A stretch of DNA of 64,000 nucleotides from Trichostrongylus colubriformis (lineage: Eukaryota; Nematoda; Chromadorea; Rhabditida; Trichostrongylidae): positions 45,678,591 through 45,742,590 of the forward strand of contig OZ022258.1 of NCBI GenBank assembly GCA_963978905.1, written 5' to 3'. The notes under the pieces are model-generated. The model was not told the DNA's origin. It was given only the letters and a program-made list of their open reading frames with translations, and ran no database searches. The position numbers and the translations under genes are program-made. Shown here in pieces: positions 1-11,399 of this stretch. Within the stretch, counting starts at the first letter, position 1, and every line of letters begins with the position of its first letter.

Positions 1-72
1 AACGGAACAAGGCGAAGATGAAGAATTCGCAACAGGCGCCGTCAGCAAACGGACATTCTACAGTCCATAACC

Positions 73-183
73 CCTGGCAGGGCGTGGCCCTACGGACTTG
101 GGTGAGAGAGTACGTGGCGAGAGCGAGAGTTGTTGGCAGGGTGATACACTTTCATCCAAGTCCGTAGGCCTCGCCCTGCCAGG
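73..183. repeat. Foldback (MITE-like) repeat
   Basis: Arms 73-101 and 156-183 are inverted copies differing by one base and one extra C, around a 54 bp loop. The arm shares the word GGCAGGGCGTGGC with the small elements at 19.0 and 33.2 kb, suggesting related families. No target duplication is clear. The short open frames crossing it are by-products of the palindrome. Confidence 0.7.
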
Positions 184-1019
184 CTTTGGGAAATGGACTG
201 TACAGGTACGCTCCATTCCGTGCAAACAAACGCATGACCAAAGCTTTATTATAGAAGCGGAATGGAAGCTCTGCAGCACTGTCCCCACCTTGATTGCATC
301 GCATGCAAATGTGAGAATCTGACAGCATGTCAAGGGTAATTAGTGGGAAGATCTCTGAAAGATGAGCATGATAACGATTGGAAGCCTCATTTTTCAGCAG
401 CAAAAAGATAATCTCGTTTCGTCTGCTGAGATTTTCGGGAAGCCATCCTTGTCGTGTTCCGATTTCGATTTGGATTCCTTCACGTGAATTCCAGAAGAAT
501 CGTTGAGCACTTCAGTGGCATCTACTGATGCGCTCGTCAACTTGAGAAACTCACCCTGCAATTGGGAGCCTTATAACGGCGTGGAATTTTCACCTAAGTG
601 GCATTTCGAGCGAGGTTTCAATCTTTCACAGTAATAGCATGCTTTGATTTCTGCTTCATTAGCATTGATGAGGATGGGGTGGGGGCTCTGCAATGCAAAT
701 TTAGGCTTCCACATGCACGTTGTCATTAGGAATGTCGGGAGCAATCACGTTCCGAAAGATTTTACTGTCGAGGTTTTTTGAGATCATGATGCTTCTGTTC
801 TTGAATTTTCGCGGTGCAACTACTGCATAGATCTGTTTTTATGACGAGATTTTCGTAAAAAAAAAACTGTTCATTCTTGAGTCCAAAGCTTTTTCTGCAA
901 GCTGAACAAGTTTGTGAAAAAGTTGCGGTGTCAGACCATTTGTCTGATTCCAAGCCTCTGCTCCTCTGGTTTGGTGTAGTAATTAACAGAGCACTGCACT
1001 CGCAGGTGTCGAGAAAAAT
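184..1019. other. No gene recognised
   Basis: Only short, uncharacteristic open frames; no splice-flanked exon, RNA gene or repeat with a partner in the window was recognised. Confidence 0.4.
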
Positions 1020-1348
1020 AGCCGCTTCAATACGACCCTCCCCCCTACATCGACCAAATACGACTCCCTTTCTTGACCTTTGGGATACCAGGAACTATTG
1101 CCGGATTGCATAGTTGCAACGTGTTTTATTTATTTACTGAGGCAAAAAGATTACTACTATACTACGGTTTGTCACACGGGTTTGCGGTGAAATACCCTCT
1201 GCTTCTTATCTGCCTATTGAAAGTTTAGCTTTAGTGCTTATTACTGACCTCCGAAGGTACCACCGCACCCTCTTATCCGGTCAAATACCACTCCCCTGTC
1301 GAGGAATCCTCTACTCTCGGTGTACCCCGTAGCAGAGTTTGAAGGCAG
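1020..1348 (-). repeat. Dispersed repeat R1, copy 1 (inverted)
   Basis: Reverse complement of the repeat at 7440-7815 and 41799-42134. All three share a GTCGTATTTGGTC word followed by a G-rich run at one end, a CACCGAGAGT...GGATTCC block at the other end in copies 1 and 3, and a (C/T)GACCGGATA..GAGGGTG block near it. No terminal inverted repeat or coding capacity was found, so its class is unknown. Confidence 0.6.
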
Positions 1349-1470
1349 CTAGCATCTTCTACCAGCTGCAAGCTGTAGGGGGAATTGTGCCCATGCCTGT
1401 TAGCCATCGCTGCTGAAAGGCGGAAACGGGAACTGTCCGTGGTTGGGGGTGCCCAGACCATGGTATAATA

Positions 1471-2366
1471 TTAGGTTGTCCCAAAAGTCTTGTAGGATTT
1501 TTCAAAAAGAAAAAATCAATAACTCTTGTTTACTTCGAGGCACGTCTAGGCGGTTCAAGAATATGGTAGAAGGTTCTCTGAGCTTTTCAACAAAATATGT
1601 ATTGACTTGCCAGATTCCGTGAAGAAAGCTTCAATGCCCGTAGTCGATACCCACCAAACACGAGGTGTCATCTACTGTGAGTGGTCACACAGCACCAAAG
1701 CGATGGATGTCAGCGCCTCCATCAGCGCTGCATTGGGCAAGGGATGTGTGAGCTACGAGACCATGCGCCGTTGGTTCATCAGCTTCGGCAACGGCGAGAT
1801 TGGCATGGAAGACAAACCACGCTCAGCACTGTGCTACTTCTGCGACACTGAAGGAATGTTTTTCCATGAGGTGCTGGTACAAGGCGAGACAGTCACCGCT
1901 ACCGTATGCACCCACCAGCTCCAGCAGCTCGCCGTCGCTGTTCGAGAAAAGCTCCAAAAAGGTCCGCGGTCAAGGTCCGCGGTCACCCTCCCATGACGAC
2001 GCCCCTCCCATTTCACGAAAAGCACCCAGGTCAAGCTACACGAGCTCGGCTGAGATGTCCTACCCTACAGGCCATACTCTCCAGACGTTGCCCCTTCTGA
2101 CTATCACCTTCCCCATCCTCTTGAATCCTTCTTGGCCAAGAGAAAATTCGTTGATTATGGCATGCTTGCAAAGACCATCGCTGACTTCATCGACTCCCAG
2201 AACCCAGGGTACCGGGAGGAGGGAATCAACGATTTACCTATGAGGTGGCAGAGTCTTATCGATAACAATGGTGCATACGTCGTTGCCTAATTATTGCTTG
2301 TTGGAAGAAAAAATAATAAAAGTTGGTGGTCGAAAAAAATCCTACAAGACTTTTGGGACAACCTGA
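1471..2366 (+). mobile_element. Internally deleted mariner-family transposon
   Basis: The element begins TTAGGTTGTCCCAAAAGTC and ends with its reverse complement (TCAGGTTGTCCCAAAAGTC read inward); about 30 bp of the ends match. TA dinucleotides at 1469-1470 and 2367-2368 are the expected mariner target duplication. At 896 bp it is about 400 bp shorter than a full mariner (roughly 1.3 kb). The transposase relic inside runs on the plus strand. Ends this well preserved could still be recognised by a transposase made elsewhere in the genome; that is inference. Confidence 0.92.
1607..2290 (+). pseudogene. Mariner (SETMAR-like) transposase remnant
   Basis: The first 75 or so residues are a mariner DNA-binding region: YCEWSHSTKA...ISAALGKG, then MRRWFISFGNGE and a basic linker (KPRS). 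The frame then jumps straight to the piece that normally follows the first catalytic motif (EGMFFHEVL...VTATV...QLQQL), so about 130 residues including the first catalytic Asp are missing. The second Asp motif survives as HDDA but in another frame (near 1994). A TGA interrupts HELG-stop-DVLP where Trp is usual (about 2051). The hallmark YSPDVAPSDYHL with the third Asp is intact, and the frame ends at TAA 2288-2290. It cannot make active transposase. Family assignment is firm; the subfamily is a guess. Confidence 0.88.
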
Positions 2367-2399
2367 TATAATACAAAACATTCCCCGGCTTCGTGTGAA

Positions 2400-3790
2400 G
2401 CAGCTAGGTCCTTATTTAGATGAGAAGTCACATCAGCATAAGGTTTTGCGTTAAACAGTTTTATGTGAAGCAACAACTATAAAGTCATGGCGCAATCCAC
2501 TGAAATGGTACAAGAGGCATGATTGGAGCGTTCGTAAATAGCAGAGGCTATTAAAAATGAGCGCTATAGGTTCAAAGAGACTCCTTACGCTAGGGTACAG
2601 AGCAATCTGCAGGTAAAGATACCCCGGAGGTTTTTTCAAATCAGTGTAGACCATATAATGATTTGAGGAAACCCCTTCGGCCTAGCTCCTCTTACAATTG
2701 GGATTGTGCTGGGATTGTGCAAGACCGCAACAGATCACAGATTCGCGCGGATTCCGGTATGCTAGAGGAATGGTGCGCGTAAAAATCAGTTATCTTATCG
2801 TAGCCGGATTCTCACTTCTTTGCGTGGAACTTTGCATGCGGTCCTTATTAGGCAATTATAACATAAATTTATGGGTGACAGACAAATTCTTTTTTTCCGT
2901 GCACGATTCCATTAATCTGAACCGGTCTTGAAAATGAATTGAATGCAGGAAATCGCAGCCCACTTTCTTTTACTTCACTATTTCTGCTTTCCTCGACTAA
3001 TGCACACCTAACCGTTTCTCAGTTTGTCATAAAAACGTTTGTAGACCAGTACGCGAGGAAGAATTTTGATTAATTCACCTTCCTTTGTCTTCCTGCCCTA
3101 GCCAATACTACTTTCGCTTCACTCTTCGCTGTACGTTTCGTGAGGCACTTTGGCGAGTATATAAAGGAATAAATAGATAAATAACTCAATAACGAACATC
3201 ACTTCACTTGTCAGACATTTTCTTAGCAGCTGAATAGACGACTAATTCTCTGAACGCCACGCTTTTTGCTGTCGGCTTCAGACGCAGGCTCATCAGTGGA
3301 GCACCACATTTCCGACAAAGGGAAATAGGTATTTTCCGAACAGATGCCAATGCATGATGAATATTTTTCGTGCTGAAGTTCTCAGTCCTTCTCTATTAGG
3401 CCAGAATCCAAAGTGGGACTCCGAGATGCATCCTCAATAACAATCCTGTTCAATTTTCTTAGTTATTCTTCTAGGATGTTATTTCTTCTAGTAAATTTTA
3501 GCTCAAAGACACCAGGAGAGAACAATTTTGGCTTACGGTTTGGGTAACGGTGACCTGCAGTTTGTGACTTTGCACACATGACGCTTGGAGCAAGACGTCG
3601 AATGTTGATCCATGGGTTTTTTTTTTAATTGTAATCACACCTCTTTCTCACTCTTTCGCTTATTCTCCTTTCATTGTTTCACTTGTTGGTTGCTGTGTGC
3701 TGTTTCACAAGTTGCGCATCATCATGAATGAAATCAATTTCGCTTTACGCGACATCAAATGACAGTGGCTTTGGATCGCCTGAAGCGTGC
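2400..3790. other. No gene recognised; one repeat module at 2803-2918
   Basis: The only recognisable item is a module at about 2803-2918 (GGATTCTCACTT...TTGCATGCGG, then CCGTGCACGATTCC), shared with 10518-10620, 38205-38290 and 41418-41525. The rest is unremarkable sequence without convincing exons. Confidence 0.4.
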
Positions 3791-3795
3791 AGTTT

Positions 3796-4306
3796 AAAGA
3801 CAGTGTTGGGGGTAATGTGAGTGATAAGGAATCGCTAAAAGGAGTCATTCACTCAAAAACAAGGGGTCTGGGAAGCCTATCTGCGGCGAAATCCTCCGCA
3901 AAAGGCGCGCATCTGAGCTTTGGCAGAGGTGGCCTTTTTAGCTTCAGCCGCCTTTCTTGGCTCGGTCCGCCCCACATCGGCTGATTGGCTGGGGTGGGAA
4001 TGAAGGATATCGCGCCCCGCTTTCTCAGTTTTAGCTTGAAGCTCGCTCCAGAAAAAAGGATGCTTTCTCAGTTCCAAACATCCCTTCGTGTTTACGACAT
4101 GTCAACACGTCAATGGAAAGCTCGTCCATACTACCTGCCTCTTCACGGGGAGGCTCCATGGAGTCAACGGTGGGGAGGGATCCTATATCTCATGCCTTTG
4201 GCCATTTCCATCCTTTTTTTCTTCAGTGTTCTGTTAGTAGGCATCTCGACTTTCATATTCACTGCTTTCTTCACTCTTCGTCCGAATTTCCCTTAACACT
4301 GTCTTT
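3796..4306 (+). mobile_element. 0.5 kb inverted-terminal element R2, copy 1
   Basis: Starts AAAGACAGTGTTGGGG and ends with the inverted CCTTAACACTGTCTTT. The whole 511 bp matches, in the opposite orientation, 44804-45313 and, in the same orientation, 60245-60778. Shared internal blocks include TTTTAGCTTGAAGCTC, CATCCCTTCGTG and TCGTCCGAATT. Open frames in it are not conserved between copies, so it is non-coding. The target duplication could not be fixed. Confidence 0.8.
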
Positions 4307-4466
4307 CAGGTGAAGCGCGCTAAAACCGCAACAGCTCTCACAGGCTCGATTTTTAACGCGAGTTCTGCTACACATTAATCCTTTTTGATTTCAAGTGTTT
4401 GCTCACAAAGGACAGTATCTTGAAATACGCTTTCCTTCCTTGCCCCAGTTCCGATGCTTTTACCCT

Positions 4467-5284
4467 TCATTTTGCTTGCAATCGCTGATTGCAAATTAAC
4501 ATCGCTTTTTTGCAGTTTCCAGCAGGAACGTGTGTACTTTCATAAATCTTAGAGGACATAACCATTGAACTACAGTCGTTGTGAGTTTGAGTACACATGT
4601 AAATAACTCTGAAACATGAGCGTCGTATGCGCGATGAATCCCAGAAACGAATGGTCTTCGACCATTTGGTCTCAATCCTTTCCAAAATAGGAAATGTAAG
4701 TATAGGTGCAGTTCTTGCCTCAAGAGCCACTTAGGATTGTACGATGACTGGAGAGAAACTTTCTAATTGTGGCAGCCGTCTCGTTTGTTCCTAAAGGAGC
4801 TGTACCGCAGCCAAAAAAGGTTACTACTTTTTTATAAGATCGTTATCTTGGCAGATAATAAGCGTTAGTAGAAACCTGCAAATGGACATATCCATTCGCT
4901 TTTTTTTCGAGTCATGTGGAGTGCTGGTGACGATCAGAAGTACAAACAAACTAGAGTACAAACTTGGGGGTGGGAATAGTTTGGAAAGATACAAGATTGG
5001 ATCTGCAAAGTGCAATAGTAGTTACTATTCAAAATGAAATTGTGCTCCGGGCCAGATGCCCCTACTTTTTCATTAATTTCGAATAAATTCAGGACTTAGG
5101 GGACATCATGCTGTGTGCGAACCGACCGTGGTGTAGTAGCGAATGGTGTTGCTTCCAGCAATGGTTCTTGGAACGAGTCTTGCACTAAGACCTAGCAAGC
5201 CTAACTGAGTCTCACTGCAGTTGGCGAAATAATGTTAAGACTTCTCCAGGGTCGCTCTTTATAGAACCTTGGCATGATGTTCAC
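4467..5284. other. No gene recognised
   Basis: Minus-strand frames around 4470-4730 lack splice signals or family motifs; nothing else stands out. Confidence 0.35.
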
Positions 5285-5502
5285 ATTATTCGTGTAGTGC
5301 TTTGCCGAACGAGGTTTTAGGTGAACCGACATTTCGACCTTTTCGTCCTCAGAGACATTGTACTAACAAGAGTCGGTAACGACGTCCTACTACTCCCGGC
5401 GAATCATGGAGCCTCTGAAGACGACGAAAGGGTCGAAATGTCAGACCGTTATTAATTGGGTCCACCTAAAAACCTCGTTCGGCAAAGCACTACACGAATA
5501 AT
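5285..5502. repeat. Foldback repeat with about 40 bp inverted ends
   Basis: ATTATTCGTGTAGTGCTTTG at the left is repeated inverted at the right end, with the match continuing for about 40 bp to TTTTAGGTG. A second inverted pair lies inside (GACATTTCGACC near 5330 against GGTCGAAATGTC near 5430). Reading the element as TTCGTG...CACGAA leaves a TA on each side, compatible with Tc1/mariner-type insertion. Confidence 0.75.
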
Positions 5503-5558
5503 AAGCTAAGACTATAACACGAACGTGTACACTCATTGAAGATACGCAAGTCCTTGTA

Positions 5559-6480
5559 CAGGGTGTCCCAAAATTATGGGGGCACTCGTAATTTTTCGGA
5601 TTCCTCTATACAATTGTATCAATCCTTTTTCTTTCATTTGCTGCTCAGTGGGTGCACAGGATCTTCTTCTACCAAGGTGCATGCTCTTCAGGGTGAAGCT
5701 CATGGTATTTCCGAAATTTCAGAAGTTTTTCACATACACTTGGTGGTCATTCGCTTCAACTGTGACACGCACCTCGCCGTACTTTTGTTCAAGCGAAAAA
5801 ATTTCCACGTTCTGAACCCATGAGGGCAACTCACTGTGGCCAGCAACGTCTGGTAGGGTATACCATGTCGATAGAGTGTTTGGATTCCAGCAATCGGGTC
5901 CCAGTAATGATTGAGTGTCCAATGATGACACGCTGTTGGTTTCCATCAATTTCGGCGTAAAGCTTGCGGGAATGTGAACATGAGGAACTGGCTGCTGGAC
6001 ATAATAAAGCACTGTCCTCACTAGTCTTTCGCAAAAATACTTGGTGAGTTTAGCGGCAAAACGCTTTAGTTTATAGAACCAAATTGATACAAAAGCGCTG
6101 CCGACTTGATTTTTCCGAATTCATCACTTTTCGAAACGTTCGCCAAATTTCTCAAGACATGATTCCATTGATCTACTGCCAGGGTCCTCAACTAGAAGCA
6201 AGGTCTGACGAGTCAGCCATCCTAGTATGGAGTCACATAAGGTAACCCTGAGAAAGATTTGGGAAGGAATGTATGGAAAAAGCTGCGTGTCAAGGGCGGT
6301 TGAGTGATAGAGAGACTTTGAGCCTGTATCCTTGTCGGGGCAGAGAAACTTATGATATGACTGCTGTGTCTTGTTGCATAAGGTGTGGGTAAAGTTGTGA
6401 ATGGGTTGATTTTCCATCCACTCTATTGACTCGAACAAAATATTGCAATACATTGGCGCCCATAATTTTGGGACACCCTG
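5559..6480. mobile_element. 0.92 kb terminal-inverted-repeat element R4, copy 1
   Basis: Begins CAGGGTGTCCCAAAATTATG and ends CATAATTTTGGGACACCCTG, flanked by TA at 5557-5558 and 6481-6482. A second copy lies at 38439-39355. Ends and TA duplication are those of Tc1/mariner-type elements. The interior contains minus-strand frames of about 100 residues but they are not preserved in the second copy and carry no transposase motif, so it is best read as non-autonomous. Confidence 0.85.
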
Positions 6481-6499
6481 TATAAGTAAGATCGCATTA

Positions 6500-7430
6500 A
6501 AATACCAGTGCGATTACTTTATCCCAGCTAAGTGGAGTGCATGGCGCATCCCAGGCTGTATTCGAGGCTATTCATTTCTATTTTTCAATCGATTACATGA
6601 CGTGCATTTCTTTTCATTACTGTGACACTCAGGTAGGTGAAAAAATGGGTTTACTATGAAGGATGTTATATTGTTTCCAATAGAAACTGAAACCACGATG
6701 ATCTGCTATTGAGGGGCAGGTTTTTTAAAGTGAACCATCCACACGGCAGCTTATGTTAACGGAATCACTCGTCGTTTTTCGCTGAGCATGTGAAATTTGT
6801 TATTGACATTTTAGAGATGAAAAATGGATAAATAATTAGGGTCATACGAATAATAACAAATAGTATAGGCTACACAATATCACCAATTAACCCTCAAATT
6901 AAGGAAGTAAAATCTCGTTTCATATCTTTTGAAAATCGTTTCCTATTGTGATGTTGTAATGGGAACTATAGTGATGCATGTTGACAAGAAGGTGGATCGT
7001 CAAACGCTCAACCTCATACAATCTTCTGCTTCGTAGAGGGGCGGAGAGGAAGCGTTTAGTGTCGAGCGATTTCTGTCCGAGGACCGTGCAGGAATGAGGG
7101 AACAGATCATGGTGTGCTAAAGTATCTAGAAACAGGGAATTTGTGTTTATGCTAAAATTGGAAACTGGACAGACAGTGTATACGCCATACATATGCATAT
7201 CCATACTTTTCAAAATATGGGCATGCTTGTAGCGTCACCAGGCAATGAGTTTTCGAGACGGCTCCCATATTTGATGAGGAGTTCACCATTTTTGATTTTT
7301 GCGCTCAACTACCATAAGTATGGTGACTGATTCTTGAGGAAAATACCACGGTAGACTGATAATGTGGAAGGTTCCTTTGTAACATTGCTCTGCAGTGGAA
7401 GCGTGGTCAGATCAGCGAGTGGCTTTCAAT
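6500..7430. other. No gene recognised
   Basis: AT-rich sequence with a 97-codon minus-strand frame at 6920-7213 that has no recognisable motif and no flanking splice signals. Confidence 0.35.
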
Positions 7431-7439
7431 CATGATTAC

Positions 7440-7815
7440 TGTAGCCCTCAGAGTACAATGGGAATCGGGGATCCCGCGACAGGGGGGTCGTAATTGACCG
7501 GACGCAAGGGGGGCGGGGGTCGTCTTTGCAGAGGTCTGCGATATGCGGCTAGGATCTGAACTTTCAATAAGCAAATGAGAGGCGAAGGCTATTTCGCCGC
7601 GAACTCGCATGAGAAATGAGAGGCGAAGGCTATTTCGCCGCGAACTCGCATGAGAAAATGTGAAATGTATCATTTTGCTTCAAATAATAGTGATAAAACA
7701 CATTACAAGTATTCAATCCGGCAACTGTTACTGGTATTGTAGAGGTCGAAAAATGATGGGGGGGGGGGTCGTATTTGGTGCCCGTAGAAGAGGGAGTCGT
7801 ACTATTCCACCATAT
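7440..7815 (+). repeat. Dispersed repeat R1, copy 2, with internal tandem duplication
   Basis: Same family as 1020-1348 and 41799-42134. This copy alone carries a 41 bp unit (AAATGAGAGGCGAAGGCTAT...) duplicated head to tail at 7573-7613 and 7614-7654 with no differences between the units, so the duplication is recent. A run of ten G lies near 7760. Confidence 0.65.
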
Positions 7816-7819
7816 ATTG

Positions 7820-9900
7820 TTGTTATTATTATAATTATTTTCCTCGACAGCTGGGAGTGTCCTGGTGGCCATACTATCGCAGGCAATCAACACTGCATTT
7901 TTCTATTTTTAATGTTTCTAGGATTGTAAGTAGTGTTAATAGCCAGCTGGGCACCTTTCAATAGTTCTGCTAACTTTGAGAAGATTAACTGGAGGAGTTG
8001 AGAATAAGAAATATTCATATTTCCAAGTCAGTCGCTGAAAACCTCTTGAAAATTGGGTGAATTTTGTGGGTGAAGATGAAACGGCTTCCATGTGGTCCGT
8101 CCTTTGATCTAAACGAGCTTATATCTTCTGCACGTTTCTCAAGTAGATGGAAGCAATTCACAATGGAAATACCGATCAAAAATTGTCAAACAAAACTGCG
8201 ATCTCCAAGTGATCATCGAGGAAAGTTTGGAATTGCGACCTGCACTTTCCAACCTTCAGACAATTCATGAAGATTCCTTGACCAGGACGTGACTTTACGC
8301 CCAGGATGTTGCTCGAGAAAAATCCTTGGCGAGGCACAATTGCCAAATCCTTCAATCTCCGTGGAATACGACAATCAACTGACAATCTTCATCGCATCAG
8401 CGTCTCCACAGTAATGAAAACCGCCTGACAGGAACGTTGATTGGAACCTCTCGTTTTGTTCACGAAGGATCTTTTGAGAACCACTGATTAATGAAATCAG
8501 AGTGAAGATCGGAAAGTGGCACTTGTTTCCAGACATGACATCATCGTAAACTAGCAATGGAAATTCTTAGGAGATTTTGCAGGGGTGTTAGAAAACACTT
8601 GTAATTTTCTCCTCCAGTAGTGTTCTTGGCCGCAAACATATCTGCCGTGTGATAGATGGCACTTCGCACATTTTTATATGGTCATATTGTATATGTAGCC
8701 GTACCCCAATTACAAAGAGTAGGAGGTCACGTTAAGGACCTGCCTAATGTGTGGTTTTTGAAAATAATAAAGTTTTTGGTACATTACACTTCGTACTGAT
8801 AGGCCCTGAATTTCAAGCACCTGGAAGGCACACGGGCCTGTGAAGAGCGGTTTATTAGATGATAAACTCAGTTTGGCTATTGTTCCTCTGAGGACAATCA
8901 TTAGCACTGAAAATTCGGTGCGAACTATTTCAACTTAATCTTTTCTACTGTTTTCAACAGACTTTTCTCATCTTCCTGACATACTTCGATTATGCCGTCA
9001 CGATAAAACTGTGCCATTGTCGGGGCATTGAAGTCACCAATCTACTTTCTCGTTTCACTTGAGAGCAACAATTGCTTCCCGCATCTATTCATTCTTTTTC
9101 CCTTGCCCAGACTTTCAGAATCACATTACGATCTTTCTACTTAAGCTCCGCCCACCGTTGAAATTCCTTCTCCTTTCACGGCACTAGCTACCTCTGACCA
9201 CTCCAGTTTTTTGCCTGTCCCTATCCATTCTCGAAATAAGCTGCAATTTGCAGTGTGCACCGCCCGGTTGATAACGAACTCCACCGTGGGCGGGTATCCA
9301 CTCACTTTTAGGAGTGTCCCAGATAACTTGGACGTCGATCATCTCTACCGTTTTTTTTCTTAGACGTCGGGACCGCCCATTGCCTGCGTCCTCTCCTATG
9401 TCTTTCAGGAACTCATGGCTGATCTTACCTCATCTTTTCTGTACTTTAGAGCCATCCTTAGATCTAATTAAAATTTGCTGTCATAAGACCGAGCAGTTCA
9501 GTGCACGATCCGCCCACCGTGGGTTGGGGGTTGGGAGCCTAACCTGGTAAATGTGTACTCATTACTCGTTGTCGCATGCCCTACCGATTCCCATCTTCAC
9601 AGGTTGTTTTCACGTAATGTCTAATTTCGCGAAAGACAAAAGGGCGACCGACGGACGAACATACAGACAAACGAAGACTATATATAGTCCGGATTTTTAT
9701 TATTAGCACTATTATAATTCATCAATAAATGCGATTTCATGTAGTTGGACTATGAATAGTTTCTAATTGAATCTACCAACAGAAGGCAGTACATAGCACC
9801 TTCTCGTTCTCTACTAAGCAAGCTATTGGGGATTCCAATACGCAAGATAGTCAATTTTTTGATAAAACTTGCACAAGACCAAAATTGAAATGAGCGGTAT
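7820..9900. other. No gene recognised
   Basis: No splice-supported exon found. Around 8955-9035 on the minus strand a short peptide (AQFYRDGIIEV) resembles one at 37080-37170 (AQSYRDGIIKAI); both may be remnants of one transposon coding end, but the evidence is thin. A TTATTATTAT-type simple run occurs near 7820. Confidence 0.35.
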
Positions 9901-9923
9901 GGAAGATTGTTTTTCGCGCTGCC

Positions 9924-10002
9924 TAATCCGATTTAGGGACTTAAAAAAAGAAATGATTAACGTTAATCCGATTTAGGGACTCAAAAAAGAAATGATTAAC
10001 GT
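9924..10002. repeat. Two-unit tandem duplication, about 40 bp
   Basis: TAATCCGATTTAGGGAC followed by an A-run and AAATGATTAACGT occurs twice in direct succession (9924-9963 and 9964-10002), differing by one substitution and one A. Confidence 0.85.
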
Positions 10003-10327
10003 TGAGGCAGTCGGCTTTCAACGCGCCTCCAGGAAGGTTATCTTAGGGGGCGGCTGGAAGATCCAAAATCGTTGATTTCCTTTTTGTCTTTTACAAATAT
10101 GTGTACTTAACATGCATTTTGTACGTACGGAAATACACGTCGCCCTTTGCCCAAGTGCAATCCAGCCTGATTCAAGGATCAATGGCAAAGGGGTAATTCA
10201 GACGGATTCGCACTCTTTACGCGGAACCGAACTCTACTATGACACCGAGAAGGTTCCATATCACATTTGAAGGAATCCTGCACGAAAAAGGAGTTTTTTA
10301 CAACCCACATATTTATGTTGTATTAGT

Positions 10328-10620
10328 GGTGGCCGAGTGGGCGGGGCCTTAGAGTAGGTGCTCTGTCCCGTGGTGCGCAGCGGTCGAAGACGCACAGAGG
10401 GAATAGAAAGTTACGTGAATAGTTCCACTCCTCGTCTCCGACCACGGCGGAGGACAGTGTGGACATTCACTCTGCGGCTTCGCCCATTTGGCCACCCCTT
10501 TGAGGAGCTGTATTTCAGTGGCAGCAGATTCTCACTTTTTCGCGTGAAACTTTGCATGCGGCCCAACCAAACAAAGGCGACATAAATATTTAGATAACAT
10601 AGATGCACAGCATTCTGTGC
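10328..10620. repeat. Foldback family R3, copy 1, plus terminal module
   Basis: GGTGGCCGAGTGGGCGGGGC at 10328 is mirrored by GCTTCGCCCATTTGGCCACC ending at 10496, with further pairing inside. It is followed by the module CAGATTCTCACTTTTTCGCG...TTGCATGCGGCC also found at 2803, 38205 and 41418. The middle part matches 15760-15960. Confidence 0.65.
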
Positions 10621-10925
10621 CCTATTCCTTGAAGAGGTCTCTAGGAAGTATGTGGGCTCGCAGCAGGAACAATTTATACCGCTTCTTCGCAAGGACTTCT
10701 ACCCCTTCACAAACTTGATGCAATGCTAAGTCAGCTATTACCGCTGTTTTTTGTAACGCTCCCAACGGGCCACCTGTTCCTTGACCAGATAACCCCTTCT
10801 TAATTGAAATGTAGGATAAGGATGCCACAATCAAGCAGATTTCTAGGCTCTGCAGGACGTCTTCTGTTCTGTTCAGCTCTGGCTTCTTGAGGAGCTCATA
10901 GAAGCCAAGTCGAGTTTCTGGCGAT
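10608..10925 (-). pseudogene. Unidentified coding remnant
   Basis: A minus-strand frame of about 98 residues, open from a CCAG at about 10926 to a stop near 10622, reads like real protein: TRLGFYELLKKPELNRTEDV, then GTGGPLGALQKTAVIADLAL and KRYKLFLLRAHILPRDLFKE. It is leucine-rich and amphipathic without a catalytic motif I recognise. More minus-strand frames with protein-like composition follow at 11010-11390 (KVDPFYSCSKQLLIGVILQN). The pieces could be parts of a retroelement structural protein or of a decayed host gene. No function is assigned. Confidence 0.3.
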
Positions 10926-11399
10926 GTTCAGCCAAAGATCATCATGATGATGTGATTCAAGCTAACTATGCACATATGCAATAAGTAATATGTCGTTTTT
11001 GTGCCTCAACACATTACGTAATGAATCCGTGCTGTCGACCACAATGGCAGAAGCGCTGTGCGCGTGGGCGGTTACTTAAGGCCTTGAGTGACAGCACATT
11101 CACCGTCAGAGCTTCTTCTTCGTGATTTTTGCAGGCGTCATGGACTTCATGTTCCAGGTAGCCATATGCAAAGCTTTGTTGCTCTCCTCCACAGTCATAT
11201 TTTGTTGAAAGTTGTTTTGTAGAATGACCCCAATTAGCAGCTGCTTCGAACAAGAATAGAAAGGATCCACTTTTTGTTGTAATGACAGGTACTCTACATT
11301 CATGCAGGATCGCACTGGCATTCGAATGCGAATGGCCGACGTATAAGGTAACTTACGGGAGCCAGTCGGTGTAGTATAAGTGAGCATTCGTATCCTTCA

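Noticed and set aside
5719..6021. Transposase gene in the 0.92 kb element
   Set aside because: No DDE/D or helix-turn-helix motif and the frame is not kept in the second copy.
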